Below are positions 44,246-53,770 of a stretch of DNA of 64,000 nt, in pieces (position 1 is the first letter of the stretch; every line of letters begins with the position of its first letter). Below the pieces are notes generated by a model. It was not told the DNA's origin. It saw nothing but the letters and a program-made list of their open reading frames with translations, and did not search any database. The DNA is from Variovorax sp. PAMC26660 (GTDB lineage Bacteria; Pseudomonadota; Gammaproteobacteria; Burkholderiales; Burkholderiaceae_C): the NCBI RefSeq assembly GCF_014302995.1, contig NZ_CP060295.1, positions 2,046,001 through 2,110,000 of the forward strand. Direction: 5' to 3'. The translations under genes were made by a program, and so were the position numbers.

Positions 44246-44881
44246 TCAGTGCGGTTCGGAGACCGCCGATGGCGATGCAGCCGCAGGGCGCAGCCAGCCA
44301 AGTGCACCGTTCGCCACCGTCCAGCGACCGCCGGTGGCATCCATCGCAAGGCGCGCCCTGCTGTCCGCGAACGGGCCGGGGTTCTGCTGGACGATCTCGA
44401 CCTCGCGATCGGACACGCCGGCAACGATCGCGACATGTCCGTAGGGATTGAAGAGCGTGGGAGCGAACACGATCAGGTCGTCCACCTTCGGCTTCTCGTC
44501 CTGCCCGTTGCGGTACTGGACGAGCGCGCGCTTGCCGTTCAGCGCGCCCTGTGCCGTCTGCGGATCGTAGAAGTCGCGCGCATGGCCGTAGGGGTCGGGC
44601 ATGCGGTGGCTGAAGCGCTCGAAGTAGTAGCGTTTGACGAACTCCACGCACTGGTACTTGATGCCCAGGTTGTAGCCGTCGCGGTACAGGTTGCGGCCCT
44701 CGGAGTTGTTCACGCCGCCGTTGTAGTAGACCTTCACGCCGTTGAACTCGTCGACCACCGCACCGACCTCGCGCGTCGGGTTGAGGTTGAAGCAGGTCAC
44801 GGCCCAGTAGCCGGCACCGGCCAGGCCCGCGAGCGCGGCCGCCGCGACAGCGACGCGACGCCAGTTCATCGCGCCCGGCAT
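44246..44881 (-). CDS. CHAP-domain (NlpC/P60-like) peptidase or amidase
   Basis: The 211-residue protein has an N-terminal membrane anchor or leader ([21 protein letters not shown]) and a CHAP domain with Cys78 in [13 protein letters not shown] and His149 in [11 protein letters not shown], similar to the amidase part of glutathionylspermidine synthetase-type enzymes. The ATG at 44881 has GGAGG seven bases upstream; 44869 is an alternative. It probably cleaves peptide or amide bonds in the cell envelope. Single gene. Confidence 0.82.
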   Translation of the reverse strand: MPGAMNWRRVAVAAAALAGLAGAGYWAVTCFNLNPTREVGAVVDEFNGVKVYYNGGVNNSEGRNLYRDGYNLGIKYQCVEFVKRYYFERFSHRMPDPYGHARDFYDPQTAQGALNGKRALVQYRNGQDEKPKVDDLIVFAPTLFNPYGHVAIVAGVSDREVEIVQQNPGPFADSRARLAMDATGGRWTVANGALGWLRPAAASPSAVSEPH

Positions 44882-45069
44882 GCGCTGGCCTCCGTCACCG
44901 GCCAGCGCGGTGGCGTGTGCGTGTCGATCGGACGAAGAGACAGGAAACGGGAAGCGCATGGGAGCGGGCGGGCGAGTGGCATGAGCGACGGAGGCTACCC
45001 GAAGATGCGGGAACAACGGCGCGCCCACCAGTGCCGAAAGTCATCCGCCGCCCTCACCGCGCGGAGCCC

Positions 45070-45702
45070 TCAATCGATCAGCTGCGTCTTGATGGCGTAG
45101 TAGGTCAGGTCGCTGTTGGTGGAGAGATTCATCTTCTCCATGAGCCGCGTGCGGTAGGTGCTGATGGTCTTCACCGACAGAGACAGCGCCTCGCCGATGC
45201 TGCCCACCGATTCGCCCTTGGCGAGCTTCAGGAACACCTGGAACTCGCGCTCCGACAGATGCTTGTGCGGCGGCGCGCTGTCCTTGCGTTCCAGTTGGCC
45301 CGCGAGCAGTTCGGCGACCGAGGCCGAGATGTAGCGGCGCCCCAGCGCGACCGTGCGGATGGCCTTGGCGATTTCTTCCGGCTGGCATTCCTTGTTGAGG
45401 TAGCCCGAGGCGCCCTGGCGAATCAGGTTGACCGCGTAGTGCTCTTCCGGATAGCCGCTGAGGATCAGCACGCCGAGGTCCGGCGCCTTGGCGCGCACCA
45501 TCGCGAGCGCGTCGATGCCGCTTTGCCCGGGCATGGACAGGTCCATCACAAGAACATCCATGTCGACGGTGCGCACGAGGTCGATGGCTTCGCGGCCGGT
45601 GCCGGCTTCGCCGACCACCCGGAAATCGACAAAGGTGGAGAAGAAGGCCTTGAGGCCCGTGCGAACGACGGCGTGGTCGTCAACGATGCCGATTTTGATC
45701 AT
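45070..45702 (-). CDS. NarL/FixJ-type response regulator (orphan)
   Basis: The 210-residue protein has a receiver domain with acidic pair Asp8-Asp9, phosphoacceptor Asp54 (VLVMDLSMPG), the Ser of LILSGYP and Lys in GYLNKE, and a LuxR-type HTH (LSEREFQVFLKLAKGESVGSIGEALSLSVKTISTYRTRLMEK). No sensor kinase gene lies nearby. It resembles UvrY/GacA-like regulators in layout, but targets are not evident. Confidence 0.92.
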   Translation of the reverse strand: MIKIGIVDDHAVVRTGLKAFFSTFVDFRVVGEAGTGREAIDLVRTVDMDVLVMDLSMPGQSGIDALAMVRAKAPDLGVLILSGYPEEHYAVNLIRQGASGYLNKECQPEEIAKAIRTVALGRRYISASVAELLAGQLERKDSAPPHKHLSEREFQVFLKLAKGESVGSIGEALSLSVKTISTYRTRLMEKMNLSTNSDLTYYAIKTQLID

Positions 45703-45925
45703 GGATGTGTGCCTCCGGGCAGGTTCATGGACGCAAGAAGCGAGGGGAGGCCAGCACGATGCCACACGCTTTCGCCGATCAGGCGGCGCAACAGCGGGTC
45801 GGGCTGTTGTCCTGCAACCGAACGCTGGCGTGTCTTTCGGCGGTGTAGGAGCCGCGCGCGTTCGCCTGGGCTGGCGTCAGCGGATGCGGCATGCTGCGGC
45901 TCGTCACCCTTGGAGAAAAGCACAG

Positions 45926-46309
45926 ATGAAGCATTCGAACCCACCCGCCTTGCACCCGCCGACCGGCTACAGCCATGTGGTCGAAGTCGTCGCGCGCCGC
46001 ACGCTCTACGTGTCGGGCCAGATCGCGCTGGACGCTGAAGGCCGTCTCGTTGGGCCGGACAACCTGCTCTTGCAGACGACCCAGGTGTTTGAAAACCTGC
46101 GCACCGCACTGGCTGCCAGCGAAGCCGGGCTGCGCGATGTGGTGAAGCTGACGGTGTTCCTGGCCGATGCCTCGCAGCTCGCGGCGTTTCGCGAAGCGAG
46201 GGACCGGTTTTTCCAGGTACCGCTGCCGGCATGCAGCCTCGTGGAAGTGTCGAGGCTCGCGCGGCCGGACCTGCTGATCGAAGTCGAAGCGGTGGCCGTC
46301 ATCGAGTGA
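45926..46309 (+). CDS. RidA-family protein (paralogue 1)
   Basis: A 127-residue YjgF/RidA-fold protein (HVVEVVARRTLYVSGQIALDAEG, LRTALAASEAGLRDVVKLTVFL, LVEVSRLARPDLLIEVEAVAVI). The arginine in the SRLARPD segment corresponds to the active-site Arg of enamine deaminases. It stands alone, with a GGAGA ribosome site. It differs from the second RidA at 60310, which is in the aromatic operon. Confidence 0.87.
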   Translation: MKHSNPPALHPPTGYSHVVEVVARRTLYVSGQIALDAEGRLVGPDNLLLQTTQVFENLRTALAASEAGLRDVVKLTVFLADASQLAAFREARDRFFQVPLPACSLVEVSRLARPDLLIEVEAVAVIE

Positions 46310-46355
46310 CCTGACCGGCACTCGAACGCTCTCGATCGCGTCCGGACTTCTGCGC

Positions 46356-46546
46356 TTCTTCTTTATTAATTCTTCTTAATTAATATAGTAGTAGTAGTAG
46401 ATAAGGGTAAACCCCTCCTGTGGACAGTGCGCTTTTTCCGTTGGCTGACAACGACTTGTCGTGCCTGTGTCACTGTGTGCACCTGTGCTTTCGAGCTGTC
46501 TCGAAATAAAGAACAACTTCAGGGCCGTCGATCCAACTGTGGATAA
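46356..46546. other. AT-rich origin-like region with TAG repeats and a DnaA box
   Basis: The 388-bp gap between the RidA gene and the E1 alpha gene begins with a 40-bp A/T run (46356-46390), then five tandem TAG (46386-46400), a GC-rich spacer, TGTGGACAG (46419-46427, seven of nine to the DnaA box complement) and a perfect DnaA box TGTGGATAA at 46538-46546. This layout resembles the unwinding element plus DnaA-trio of bacterial origins, but only one perfect box is present and dnaA is not nearby. Confidence 0.35.
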
Positions 46547-46647
46547 CCGTGACTTTGTGCCGAAACTGTCCCCAGAGTTTTCCCTCGGGTGCGGCGCACG
46601 ATGCAGCAGCCCTGCCGGGGTAAGCCCGCTGCCTCCATTCCATCTCG

Positions 46648-46668
46648 TTTGATACGATTTTTGTCAAA
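46648..46668. promoter_or_regulatory. Imperfect palindrome upstream of the E1 operon
   Basis: TTTGATA and TGTCAAA (one mismatch) surround a 7-bp spacer 29 bp upstream of the E1 alpha ATG. The MarR gene at the operon end is a reasonable ligand. Confidence 0.4.
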
Positions 46669-46697
46669 GCGCTGATCCCAAGGGCGTTGGAGACAAG

Positions 46698-47720
46698 ATG
46701 GACTCGAGCATTCCAGGCCGCGCCGGCGAGGCGCTGTACCGCGTCATGGTGCGCATCCGCGCCTTCGAGAACGCCGCCGAAACGGCCAGCCAGGGCGGTG
46801 TGAGCGCCTTTGGCCAGCAGGCCGCCGGCGCCGCCAAGGTGCGCGGGCCGCTGCACCTCTCGACCGGCCAGGAGGCCGTGCCGGCCGGCGTCTGCGCGCA
46901 CCTGCGCACGAGCGACTACCTCACCTCCACCCATCGCGGCCACGGCCACACGCTGGCCAAGGGCGCCGACCTCACGCGGATGATGTGCGAGCTGTTCGGC
47001 AAAGCCACGGGTTTCAACGGCGGCAAGGGCGGCTCGATGCACATCGCCGATTTTTCGGTCGGCATGCTCGGCGCCAACGGCGTCGTCGCGGCGGGGTTGC
47101 CGATAGCCGTGGGGGCGGCGCATGCGCAGAAGCTGCTGAAGAAAGGCGACGACATCACGGTCTGCTTCTTCGGTGATGGCGCCATCAACCGAGGCCCCTT
47201 TCTCGAAGCGCTGAACTGGGCGCGCGTGTACGAGCTGCCGGTGCTCTTCGTATGCGAAGACAACCGTTGGAGCGCGACCACCGCGAGCGGCCCGATGACG
47301 GCCGGCGACGGCGCATCGGCGCGCGCCGCGTCGATGGACATCGCGGCCACGCAGGTCGACGGCAACGACGTGTTCGCGGTGCACGAAACCGCCGCGCGGC
47401 TGGTGGGCGAGGTGCGCGTCGGTGGCGGGCCGCGCCTGCTGCATGCGCTGACCTACCGCGTGAAGGGCCACGTGTCGGTCGACCTCGCGGCCTACCGCGA
47501 CCCGGCCGAACTGGCCGCCGCGCTGGAGACGGACCCGATCGCGCGGGCGCGCGGGCATCTTCTTTCCACGGGCATCGCCGCCGCGACGCTCGACGCCATC
47601 GAGAACGCGGCGCGCGACGAAGTCGACACCGCGCTGGCCGTGGCCGATGCCGCGCCCTGGCCCGACGCCAGCGCCGCCTTCACCGACGTGCAGACCATCG
47701 GAGCGGGCCAATGGCACTGA
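46698..47720 (+). CDS. TPP-dependent 2-oxoacid/acetoin dehydrogenase E1, alpha subunit
   Basis: The 340-residue subunit binds thiamine diphosphate through GDGAINRGPFLEALNWARVYELPVLFVCEDN-type sequence (about 158-190, GDG...N motif) and has the family segments THRGHGHTLAKGAD and GKGGSMH. It decarboxylates a 2-oxoacid or cleaves acetoin together with the beta subunit. The beta gene overlaps its end by 10 bp. Length and pattern match acetoin dehydrogenase and branched 2-oxoacid E1 alpha alike. Confidence 0.9.
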   Translation: MDSSIPGRAGEALYRVMVRIRAFENAAETASQGGVSAFGQQAAGAAKVRGPLHLSTGQEAVPAGVCAHLRTSDYLTSTHRGHGHTLAKGADLTRMMCELFGKATGFNGGKGGSMHIADFSVGMLGANGVVAAGLPIAVGAAHAQKLLKKGDDITVCFFGDGAINRGPFLEALNWARVYELPVLFVCEDNRWSATTASGPMTAGDGASARAASMDIAATQVDGNDVFAVHETAARLVGEVRVGGGPRLLHALTYRVKGHVSVDLAAYRDPAELAAALETDPIARARGHLLSTGIAAATLDAIENAARDEVDTALAVADAAPWPDASAAFTDVQTIGAGQWH

Positions 47721-48676
47721 AGAAAGAACTGAGTTATTCCGAGGCCGCGGTTCTTGCGGTCCAGCGCGAGATGGAAGCCGATGCGCGCGTGGTCGTGCTC
47801 GGCGAAGACGTGGGCCGTGGCGGCATCTTCGGCCAGTACAAGGGGCTGCAGCAGACCTTCGGCGCCGAACGCGTGATCGACACGCCGATCAGCGAGGCCG
47901 CGATCATGGGCGCCGGCGTGGGCATGGCGCTCGCGGGCCTGCGGCCGGTGGTCGAGATGCGCGTGGTCGACTTCGCGTTGTGCGGCATGGACGAGCTGGT
48001 GAACCAGGCTGCCAAGAACCGCTTCATGTTCGGCGGCCAGGGCCGCGTGCCGCTGGTGGCGCGCATGCCCGGCGGCATCTGGGACGCCTCGGCGGCGCAG
48101 CATTCGCAGTCGCTCGAAGCCTGGTTTGCGCACCTGCCGGGCGTGGTGGTGGTGAGCCCGTCGACGCCGCAGGACAACTACGGCCTGCTGCGCGCCGCGC
48201 TGCAGTGCGGCGACCCGGTCGTCTACATCGAGCACAAGACGCTGTGGGGCCTGCGCGGCGATGTCGACGAAGACATCGCCGTGCCGTTGGGCCAAGCCGC
48301 GCGGGTGCGCGAAGGCAACGCGCTCACGCTGGTGAGCTGGAGCCGGCAGATGCAGGTGTGCGCCGCCGCCTGCGAGGCGCTCGCGGCTGAAGGCATCGCG
48401 GTCGACCTGATCGACCTGCGCACGCTCTGGCCGTGGGACCGCGAGACGGTGCTGTCGTCGTGCGCGCGCACCGGTCGGCTGCTGGTGGTGCACGAGGCGG
48501 TGCAGGCCGCGGGCTTCGGCGCCGAGATCGCGGCCAGCGCGGCGGAGGCGACGGGCTGCCGTGTGGCCCGGCTGGGCGCGCCGCGCATTCCGGTCGGCTA
48601 TGCGCCGATGCTGGAGGCGCAGTCGCGCATCGGCACGCAGGCTGTCGTGGCTGCGGCGAAAAAACTGATCGACTGA
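47711..48676 (+). CDS. TPP-dependent 2-oxoacid/acetoin dehydrogenase E1, beta subunit
   Basis: The 321-residue beta subunit has the typical VVVLGEDVGRGGIFGQYKGLQQTFG, DTPISEAAIMGAGVGMALAGLRPV and a C-terminal transketolase domain (RLLVVHEAVQAAGFGAEIAA). It overlaps the alpha gene by 10 bp. No lipoyl E2 or E3 gene follows, so the E1 either uses an E2 encoded elsewhere or has another acceptor. Confidence 0.9.
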   Translation: MALKKELSYSEAAVLAVQREMEADARVVVLGEDVGRGGIFGQYKGLQQTFGAERVIDTPISEAAIMGAGVGMALAGLRPVVEMRVVDFALCGMDELVNQAAKNRFMFGGQGRVPLVARMPGGIWDASAAQHSQSLEAWFAHLPGVVVVSPSTPQDNYGLLRAALQCGDPVVYIEHKTLWGLRGDVDEDIAVPLGQAARVREGNALTLVSWSRQMQVCAAACEALAAEGIAVDLIDLRTLWPWDRETVLSSCARTGRLLVVHEAVQAAGFGAEIAASAAEATGCRVARLGAPRIPVGYAPMLEAQSRIGTQAVVAAAKKLID

Positions 48677-48688
48677 CGGCGCTGGACC

Positions 48689-49147
48689 GTGGACCCGCTG
48701 TTCTTCAAGCTGGTGCGGGTGGTCAACCTCACGGCGCGGCCGTTCCATGAACGCGTGGGCCGGGAGCACCAGCTCACGCTGAACGAGTGGCGCGCGATGG
48801 CGGTGCTCGGCGCGCAGCCGGGGCTCAATGCCACGCAGGTCGCCGACCAGACGGGGCTCGACAAGATGGCGGTGAGCCGCGCGCTTGCCGGCCTGAAACG
48901 CCACAAGCGCGTGCAGCGCCACGGCGACCCGACCGACCAGCGCAGCAGCCGGCTCTACCTCACGGCGGCCGGCAAGGCGCTGCATGAAACCGTGGGCGCG
49001 CTCGGCCGGCAGCGCGAGGCCGAGCTGTTCGCCGGCGTCGATGCCGATGAGCTGGCCCGCATGAGCGCCACGCTCGACACACTGATCCGGGCGGTGGAGC
49101 GCGTGTCCGACGGCGCCGCGCCGGACCGTGACGATCAGACGGTGTAG
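48689..49147 (+). CDS. MarR-family transcriptional regulator
   Basis: The 152-residue protein has a MarR winged helix (NATQVADQTGLDKMAVSRALAGLKRHKRVQRHGDPTDQRSSRLYLTAAG). It starts with GTG 12 bp after the E1 beta stop, so it probably controls the E1 genes. Its end overlaps the convergent SDR gene by 13 bp. Confidence 0.87.
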   Translation: MDPLFFKLVRVVNLTARPFHERVGREHQLTLNEWRAMAVLGAQPGLNATQVADQTGLDKMAVSRALAGLKRHKRVQRHGDPTDQRSSRLYLTAAGKALHETVGALGRQREAELFAGVDADELARMSATLDTLIRAVERVSDGAAPDRDDQTV

Positions 49148-49902
49148 CCGCCGTCCACGCTCAGGCTGGCACCGGTGACAAAGCCCCCGTCCGGGCCCAC
49201 GAGGTAGGCGACCATGCCGGCGATTTCTTCGGCGCGGCCATGGCGCGGCAGCACCATCACGTCGTGCATCGAGGCGGCACGCGGACCGGTGGCGGGGTTC
49301 ATGGCGGTATCGACCGGGCCGGGCTGCACGTTGTTCACGGTGATGCTGCGCGCGCCCAGATCGCGCGCCAGGCCGCGCGTGAGGCCGACGATGGCGGCCT
49401 TGCTCATCGCGTAGACGCTGGCGCCCGCATCCAGCACCCGCTCGGCGTTGATGCTGCCGATGTTGACGATGCGCCCGCCGTCGCCCATGTGGCGCGCGGC
49501 GACCTGTGTGGCCACAAACACGGCGCGCACGTTGACGTCGATGGTGCGGTCGAAGTCTTCGAGCGAGAAAGTGTCGAGATCGCCGCCGAGATAGACGCCG
49601 GCGTTGTTCACCAGGATGTCGAGCCGCTCGAAGGCGCGCGCGCCCTGTGCAATGGCGGCCGACAGCGCGGCGGCATCGCCGGCGTCGGCACGAATGGCCA
49701 ACGCCCGGCCGCCGGCGGCTTTGATTTCGCCGGCCAGCGTGTCGGCTTCGGCCTGCGCGCTGACATAGGTGAAGGCCACGGCGGCGCCGTCGCGCGCCAG
49801 CCGGCGCACGATGGCCGCGCCGATGCCGCGCGAACCGCCGGTGACGAATGCGACCTTGCCGGCCAGGACGGGAGAGGAGGTGGAAGAAGCGTTGGAAGCC
49901 AT
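49135..49902 (-). CDS. SDR-family oxidoreductase
   Basis: The 255-residue enzyme has TGGSRGIG (about 21-28), NNAG and the catalytic NIGSINA / YAMSKAA segments plus the C-terminal GGFVTGASLSVDGGYTV, typical of classical 3-oxoacyl-reductase-like SDRs. It is divergent from a LysR gene. The start ATG at 49902 is used. Substrate unknown. Confidence 0.92.
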   Translation of the reverse strand: MASNASSTSSPVLAGKVAFVTGGSRGIGAAIVRRLARDGAAVAFTYVSAQAEADTLAGEIKAAGGRALAIRADAGDAAALSAAIAQGARAFERLDILVNNAGVYLGGDLDTFSLEDFDRTIDVNVRAVFVATQVAARHMGDGGRIVNIGSINAERVLDAGASVYAMSKAAIVGLTRGLARDLGARSITVNNVQPGPVDTAMNPATGPRAASMHDVMVLPRHGRAEEIAGMVAYLVGPDGGFVTGASLSVDGGYTV

Positions 49903-49987
49903 GATTTTTCCGATCGATGTGGGGAGGAATGACTTCAGTGTCGGGATTCCATTCCTTTCCCGGTAGCCATCAATTGGCGCAATCAAA

Positions 49988-50004
49988 TTCAACCAGTGGT
50001 TGAA
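49988..50004. promoter_or_regulatory. Perfect 17-bp palindrome between SDR and LysR genes
   Basis: TTCAACCA and TGGTTGAA flank a single G, 22 bp before the LysR start. It fits a LysR-type T-N11-A recognition site and would allow autoregulation and SDR control. Confidence 0.65.
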
Positions 50005-50025
50005 GATGAGGAAGAAAATGCGGCC

Positions 50026-50955
50026 ATGGAACCGCTCAATCACCTCGAATCCTTCGTGCAGAGCGCGGAAGGCGGCAGCTTCTCGGCCGCCGCGCGGCGC
50101 CTGGGCCTCACACCTGCAGCGGTCAGCAAGAACGTGGCGCGGCTGGAGGCGCGGCTCGGCGTGCGGCTGTTCCAGCGCAGCACGCGCCGCCTGACGCTGA
50201 CCGAGGGCGGTGAACGCTTCCTGGCGCAGATCGGTGGCGCGCTCGCCACGCTGCAGGCGGCGGTGGCCGGCATCGACAAGGACGACGGCCAGCCCGCCGG
50301 CACGCTGAAGGTGAGCATGGGCCAGGCCTTCGGGCGCGAGCATGTGCTGCCCATGATGGGTGACTTCCTCACGCGCTATCCGGCCATCCTGCCGGACTGG
50401 CATTTCGACAACCAGCAGGTGGACCTGGTGGGCGAAGGTTTCGACGCGGCCATCGGCGGCGGCATCGAGCTGTCGGCCGGGCTGGTGGCGCGCGAGCTGT
50501 CGCGCATCCATGTGGTGGCGGTGGCCTCGCCGGCGTACCTGCAGGGGCGCGCGCTGCCCGCGCAACCTGCCGACCTGGGCGGGCTCGACACGCTGCTGCG
50601 GCGCTCCTCGCCCACCGGCCGGCTGCGCAGCTGGACCTTGCGGCATGCTGCGAGCGGCGAAGAAGCCACGGTCGATCTGCCGAGACCGCGCGCGATCTTC
50701 AACGACCCCGAAGCCATTGCGCATGCGGCGCTGATGGGACTGGGCGCGGCGATGCTGCCGATGCCTTTTGTCGAGCGCGGCCTGCGCAGCGGCGAACTGG
50801 TGCGGCTGCTGCCCGAATGGCATCAGGACACGGGCGCCGTGTGGCTGTACTACCCGAGCAAGAAACTGCTGCCGCCGAAGACACGCGTGTTCATCGACTT
50901 CGTGCTGGAGCGCTTTCGCAACGAACGCTTCGCGCAGCGGATGCAGGTCGCATAG
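50026..50955 (+). CDS. LysR-family transcriptional regulator
   Basis: The 309-residue regulator has the N-terminal LysR HTH ([51 protein letters not shown]) and a periplasmic-binding-like effector domain. It resembles the CrgA/DsdC-like LTTRs that govern a divergent oxidoreductase. The ATG at 50026 matches the family N-terminus; an upstream in-frame codon is discarded. Confidence 0.92.
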   Translation: MEPLNHLESFVQSAEGGSFSAAARRLGLTPAAVSKNVARLEARLGVRLFQRSTRRLTLTEGGERFLAQIGGALATLQAAVAGIDKDDGQPAGTLKVSMGQAFGREHVLPMMGDFLTRYPAILPDWHFDNQQVDLVGEGFDAAIGGGIELSAGLVARELSRIHVVAVASPAYLQGRALPAQPADLGGLDTLLRRSSPTGRLRSWTLRHAASGEEATVDLPRPRAIFNDPEAIAHAALMGLGAAMLPMPFVERGLRSGELVRLLPEWHQDTGAVWLYYPSKKLLPPKTRVFIDFVLERFRNERFAQRMQVA

Positions 50956-51017
50956 GCAACAACTCCACGGGGTTTTTACCCGCGACGCGCATGGCGCTCC
51001 CATGTACAACCGCGCGC

Positions 51018-52040
51018 ATGACTTCTCTCTCATTCTTCACATTGAATCGCCGCTCCGCGCTGGCAACCTCGGTCGCCACGGCCCTTACCCTGATGGCCGC
51101 TCCTTCGTGGGCCCAGCACGCCTGGCCGACCAAGCCGGTGCGCATCGTCGTGCCCTTTGCGGCCGGCGGCACCACCGACATCCTGGCGCGTGCGATCGCG
51201 CCCGAACTCTCGAAGGCCTTCGGCCAGCAGTTCATCGTCGACAACCGCGGTGGCGCGGGCGGCAACCTGGGCGCCGAGATCGTGGCGCGCGCGCCCAACG
51301 ACGGCTACACGCTGCTGATGGGCACGGTGGGCACGCACGGCATCAACCGCGCGCTGTACCCCAAGCTGCCTTTCGATCCGATCAAGGACTTCGCGCCCGT
51401 CACACTGGTGGCGGCGGTGCCGAACGTGATGGAAATGAACGCCGAGAAAGCCAGGACGCTGAACATCCGCAACGTGCAGGACTTCATCAAGTACGCCAAG
51501 GCCAACCCGGGCAAGCTCAACATGGCGTCAAGCGGCAGCGGCACGTCGATCCACCTGGCAGGCGAGCTGTTCAAGAGCATGACGGGCACCTTCATGGCGC
51601 ACATTCCGTACAAGGGCTCTGGCCCGGCGCTGCTGGACATGGTGGGCGGCAACGCCGATGTGATGTTCGACAACCTGCCCTCGTCGATGGCGCAGATCAA
51701 GGCCGGCAAGCTGACCGCGCTGGCCGTGACCAGCGCACAGCGTTCGCCGGCGCTGCCCGACATTCCGACGGTGGAAGAAGTGGGCGGCCCGTCGCTCAAG
51801 GGCTACGAGGCAAGCTCGTGGTTCGGTCTGTTGGCACCGGCCGGCACCTCGCCCGAGATCGTGAACCGGATTCAGCAGGAAGTGGCCAAGTCGCTCGGCA
51901 CCCCCGCCATCAAGGAAAAGATGCTCGCCCAGGGCGCGATCCCGAGCGGCAATTCACCGGCCGACTTCACGAAGCTGATTGCCAGCGAGCACGTGAAGTG
52001 GGCGAAGGTGGTCAAGGACTCCGGCGCAAAGGTCGACTGA
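51018..52040 (+). CDS. Bug-type periplasmic substrate-binding protein (TctC family)
   Basis: The 340-residue precursor has a leader with RR ([25 protein letters not shown]), then [46 protein letters not shown] and [13 protein letters not shown]. It is 62 bp after the LysR gene, same strand, so both may share regulation. Alternative start at 50991 adds nine residues. Ligand unknown. Confidence 0.92.
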   Translation: MTSLSFFTLNRRSALATSVATALTLMAAPSWAQHAWPTKPVRIVVPFAAGGTTDILARAIAPELSKAFGQQFIVDNRGGAGGNLGAEIVARAPNDGYTLLMGTVGTHGINRALYPKLPFDPIKDFAPVTLVAAVPNVMEMNAEKARTLNIRNVQDFIKYAKANPGKLNMASSGSGTSIHLAGELFKSMTGTFMAHIPYKGSGPALLDMVGGNADVMFDNLPSSMAQIKAGKLTALAVTSAQRSPALPDIPTVEEVGGPSLKGYEASSWFGLLAPAGTSPEIVNRIQQEVAKSLGTPAIKEKMLAQGAIPSGNSPADFTKLIASEHVKWAKVVKDSGAKVD

Positions 52041-52064
52041 CAACAAGAAGCTTGAGGCCTGGCC

Positions 52065-52388
52065 TCAGGTCTTCCAGGTCACGTCCTTCTTCTCGGCCAG
52101 TGAATCCTTGAGCATGTGAAGCAGGGGGGCTGCACGCTGGTGCAGTCCTACATGCTGCTTCTCGGCGTCGGCGGCATGGCCTTCGACCGCGTAGTCGTCG
52201 TGGTTGTGGGTGTTGCTGCCTTCGCGCGCCAACGCGCCTTCAAGCGCGGAAATGGCGCCGGGGATCTGCTCGACCGTGATGATGCCCTGGGGCGCCACCG
52301 ACTTGCCGACGATGTCGAGCAGCTGCCGCGCATGCACTTCGAGCATCACGAAATCAGCGGAGGCCCGGGACTGGAAGCGATAGAGCAT
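52065..52388 (-). CDS. DUF1840-family protein
   Basis: A 107-residue protein matching DUF1840 (MLYRFQSRASADFVMLEVHARQLLDIVG, GIITVEQIPGAI), a family common in beta- and gammaproteobacteria with unknown role. The C-terminal part has HNHDDYAVEGHAADAEKQHVGLHQRAAP, rich in His. The ATG at 52388 matches the usual start; a GTG four codons earlier is possible. It follows the methyltransferase gene by 12 bp. Confidence 0.85.
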   Translation of the reverse strand: MLYRFQSRASADFVMLEVHARQLLDIVGKSVAPQGIITVEQIPGAISALEGALAREGSNTHNHDDYAVEGHAADAEKQHVGLHQRAAPLLHMLKDSLAEKKDVTWKT

Positions 52389-52400
52389 GGTGTTTTTCAC

Positions 52401-53705
52401 TCACTTGTAGATGTAATCACGGGCAAAAGGGTACACCGATTGCGCACCGCGCAAAACGCCATGTTCGACCTTGCCGTCGGGCTTGATGGAAAGCATCTGG
52501 TGCAGCGAGATCCATCCCTGCTCGAAACTCATGGCCGAGCCCGCAAGGTAGAGGCGGTAGGCGCGCAACACGCGCTCGGCGTTCTCGGCCTGCCGGCCAC
52601 CGCTGCGCTGCAGCACCTGGAGCGCCGTGTCCAGTTGCGCTTCGAGCGCGTCCGACCAGGCCCAGAGCGTGCGCGCGTAGTGCGGGCGCAGGCTCTCGGT
52701 GTCGACCATCTCCAGGCCGGCCGCCGCTGTTTCGCGCAACACGTGCGTCACGTGCAGCAGCTCGCCGCCGGGGAAGATGTACTTCTCGATGAAGTCGCCC
52801 ATGCCCGCGCCCAGTTGCCGGTAGTTGAGCTCGCCCGAGGTGATGCCGTGGTTCATGACCAGGCCACCGGGCTTGAGCAGCGAATGGATCTTGCGGAAGT
52901 AGGTCGGCATGTTGGCCGCGCCCACATGCTCGAACATGCCGACCGACGAGATCTTGTCGAACGGCTGGTCGACTGACAGCTCGCGGTAGTCGCGCAGCTC
53001 GACGCGCACGCGGCCCTGCAGGCCTTTCTCTTCAATCAGGCGCTGCACATACGCATGCTGGTTCTTCGACAGCGTGATACCGGTCGCATCGACGCCGTAG
53101 TGCTCGGCCGCCCACAGCAGCAGCGCGCCCCAGCCTGAGCCGATGTCCAGATAGCGCTCGCCCGGCTGCAGCATCAGCTTGCGGCAGATGTGGTCGAGCT
53201 TGGCTTCCTGTGCCTGCGCCAGCGTGAGGTCGGGCGTACGGAAGTACGCACATGAATAGACCCGTCGCGGATCGAGCCACAGCGCATAGAAGTCGTCGGA
53301 AACGTCGTAGTGGAACTCGATCTGGGCCGCATCCTTGCGCAGCGAATGCGAGCCGTGCGACTTGGCCATGTGCTGCAGGCGGCTCCACCAACCGGTATCG
53401 GTCTCCGCCGGATTGCCGGGCAGCATGCCGACGGTGGCGTCGATCAGGTCGCGCATCGCGCCCTCGATCTGCACCTTGCCCTCGACATACGCCTCGCCGA
53501 TGGCGCCGACCTGCCGCGCAGCCAGCTTGGCAAGGATCGACCATTCCTTGAAAGCCAGCGTCACACGCGAACCCGCCTGGGCGACACGTCGTCCGTCGGG
53601 CAATTCCAGTGCGATGGGCACGGGCAGCGAAGCCAGCTGCGACTCGATCTTGGGTATCAAGTTTTGCATGGGGCCCATGGTATTGATTTTTACAAGGCTT
53701 TGCAT
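52401..53705 (-). CDS. Cyclopropane-fatty-acid-synthase-type methyltransferase
   Basis: The 434-residue S-adenosylmethionine enzyme has the CFA synthase layout: an N-terminal lipid-binding part, the SAM motif [20 protein letters not shown] and catalytic-domain segments [27 protein letters not shown]. It would methylenate unsaturated membrane fatty acids or act on related lipids. The N-terminus is uncertain: ATGs occur at 53705, 53678 and 53669 and none has a good ribosome site. Its promoter region is shared with the aromatic operon. Confidence 0.88.
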   Translation of the reverse strand: MQSLVKINTMGPMQNLIPKIESQLASLPVPIALELPDGRRVAQAGSRVTLAFKEWSILAKLAARQVGAIGEAYVEGKVQIEGAMRDLIDATVGMLPGNPAETDTGWWSRLQHMAKSHGSHSLRKDAAQIEFHYDVSDDFYALWLDPRRVYSCAYFRTPDLTLAQAQEAKLDHICRKLMLQPGERYLDIGSGWGALLLWAAEHYGVDATGITLSKNQHAYVQRLIEEKGLQGRVRVELRDYRELSVDQPFDKISSVGMFEHVGAANMPTYFRKIHSLLKPGGLVMNHGITSGELNYRQLGAGMGDFIEKYIFPGGELLHVTHVLRETAAAGLEMVDTESLRPHYARTLWAWSDALEAQLDTALQVLQRSGGRQAENAERVLRAYRLYLAGSAMSFEQGWISLHQMLSIKPDGKVEHGVLRGAQSVYPFARDYIYK

Positions 53706-53747
53706 CCCCACCGAACGGCTGGAACCAATCAGGATTGACAGCAGATT

Positions 53748-53761
53748 GTTTATGTCTAAAC
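53748..53761. promoter_or_regulatory. MarR-type operator candidate before the aromatic-CoA operon
   Basis: GTTTA and TAAAC flank TGTC 9 bp upstream of the monooxygenase ATG. Outer bases extend the symmetry to seven of eight on each side. The MarR gene at 56157 is the second gene of the operon and the natural ligand. Confidence 0.5.
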
Positions 53762-53770
53762 TATTCAACC

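Noticed and set aside
46386..46400. TAG repeats as a simple microsatellite only
   Set aside because: Kept as origin-like finding because of the adjacent AT-rich tract and DnaA-type boxes, but a chance simple repeat is not excluded.
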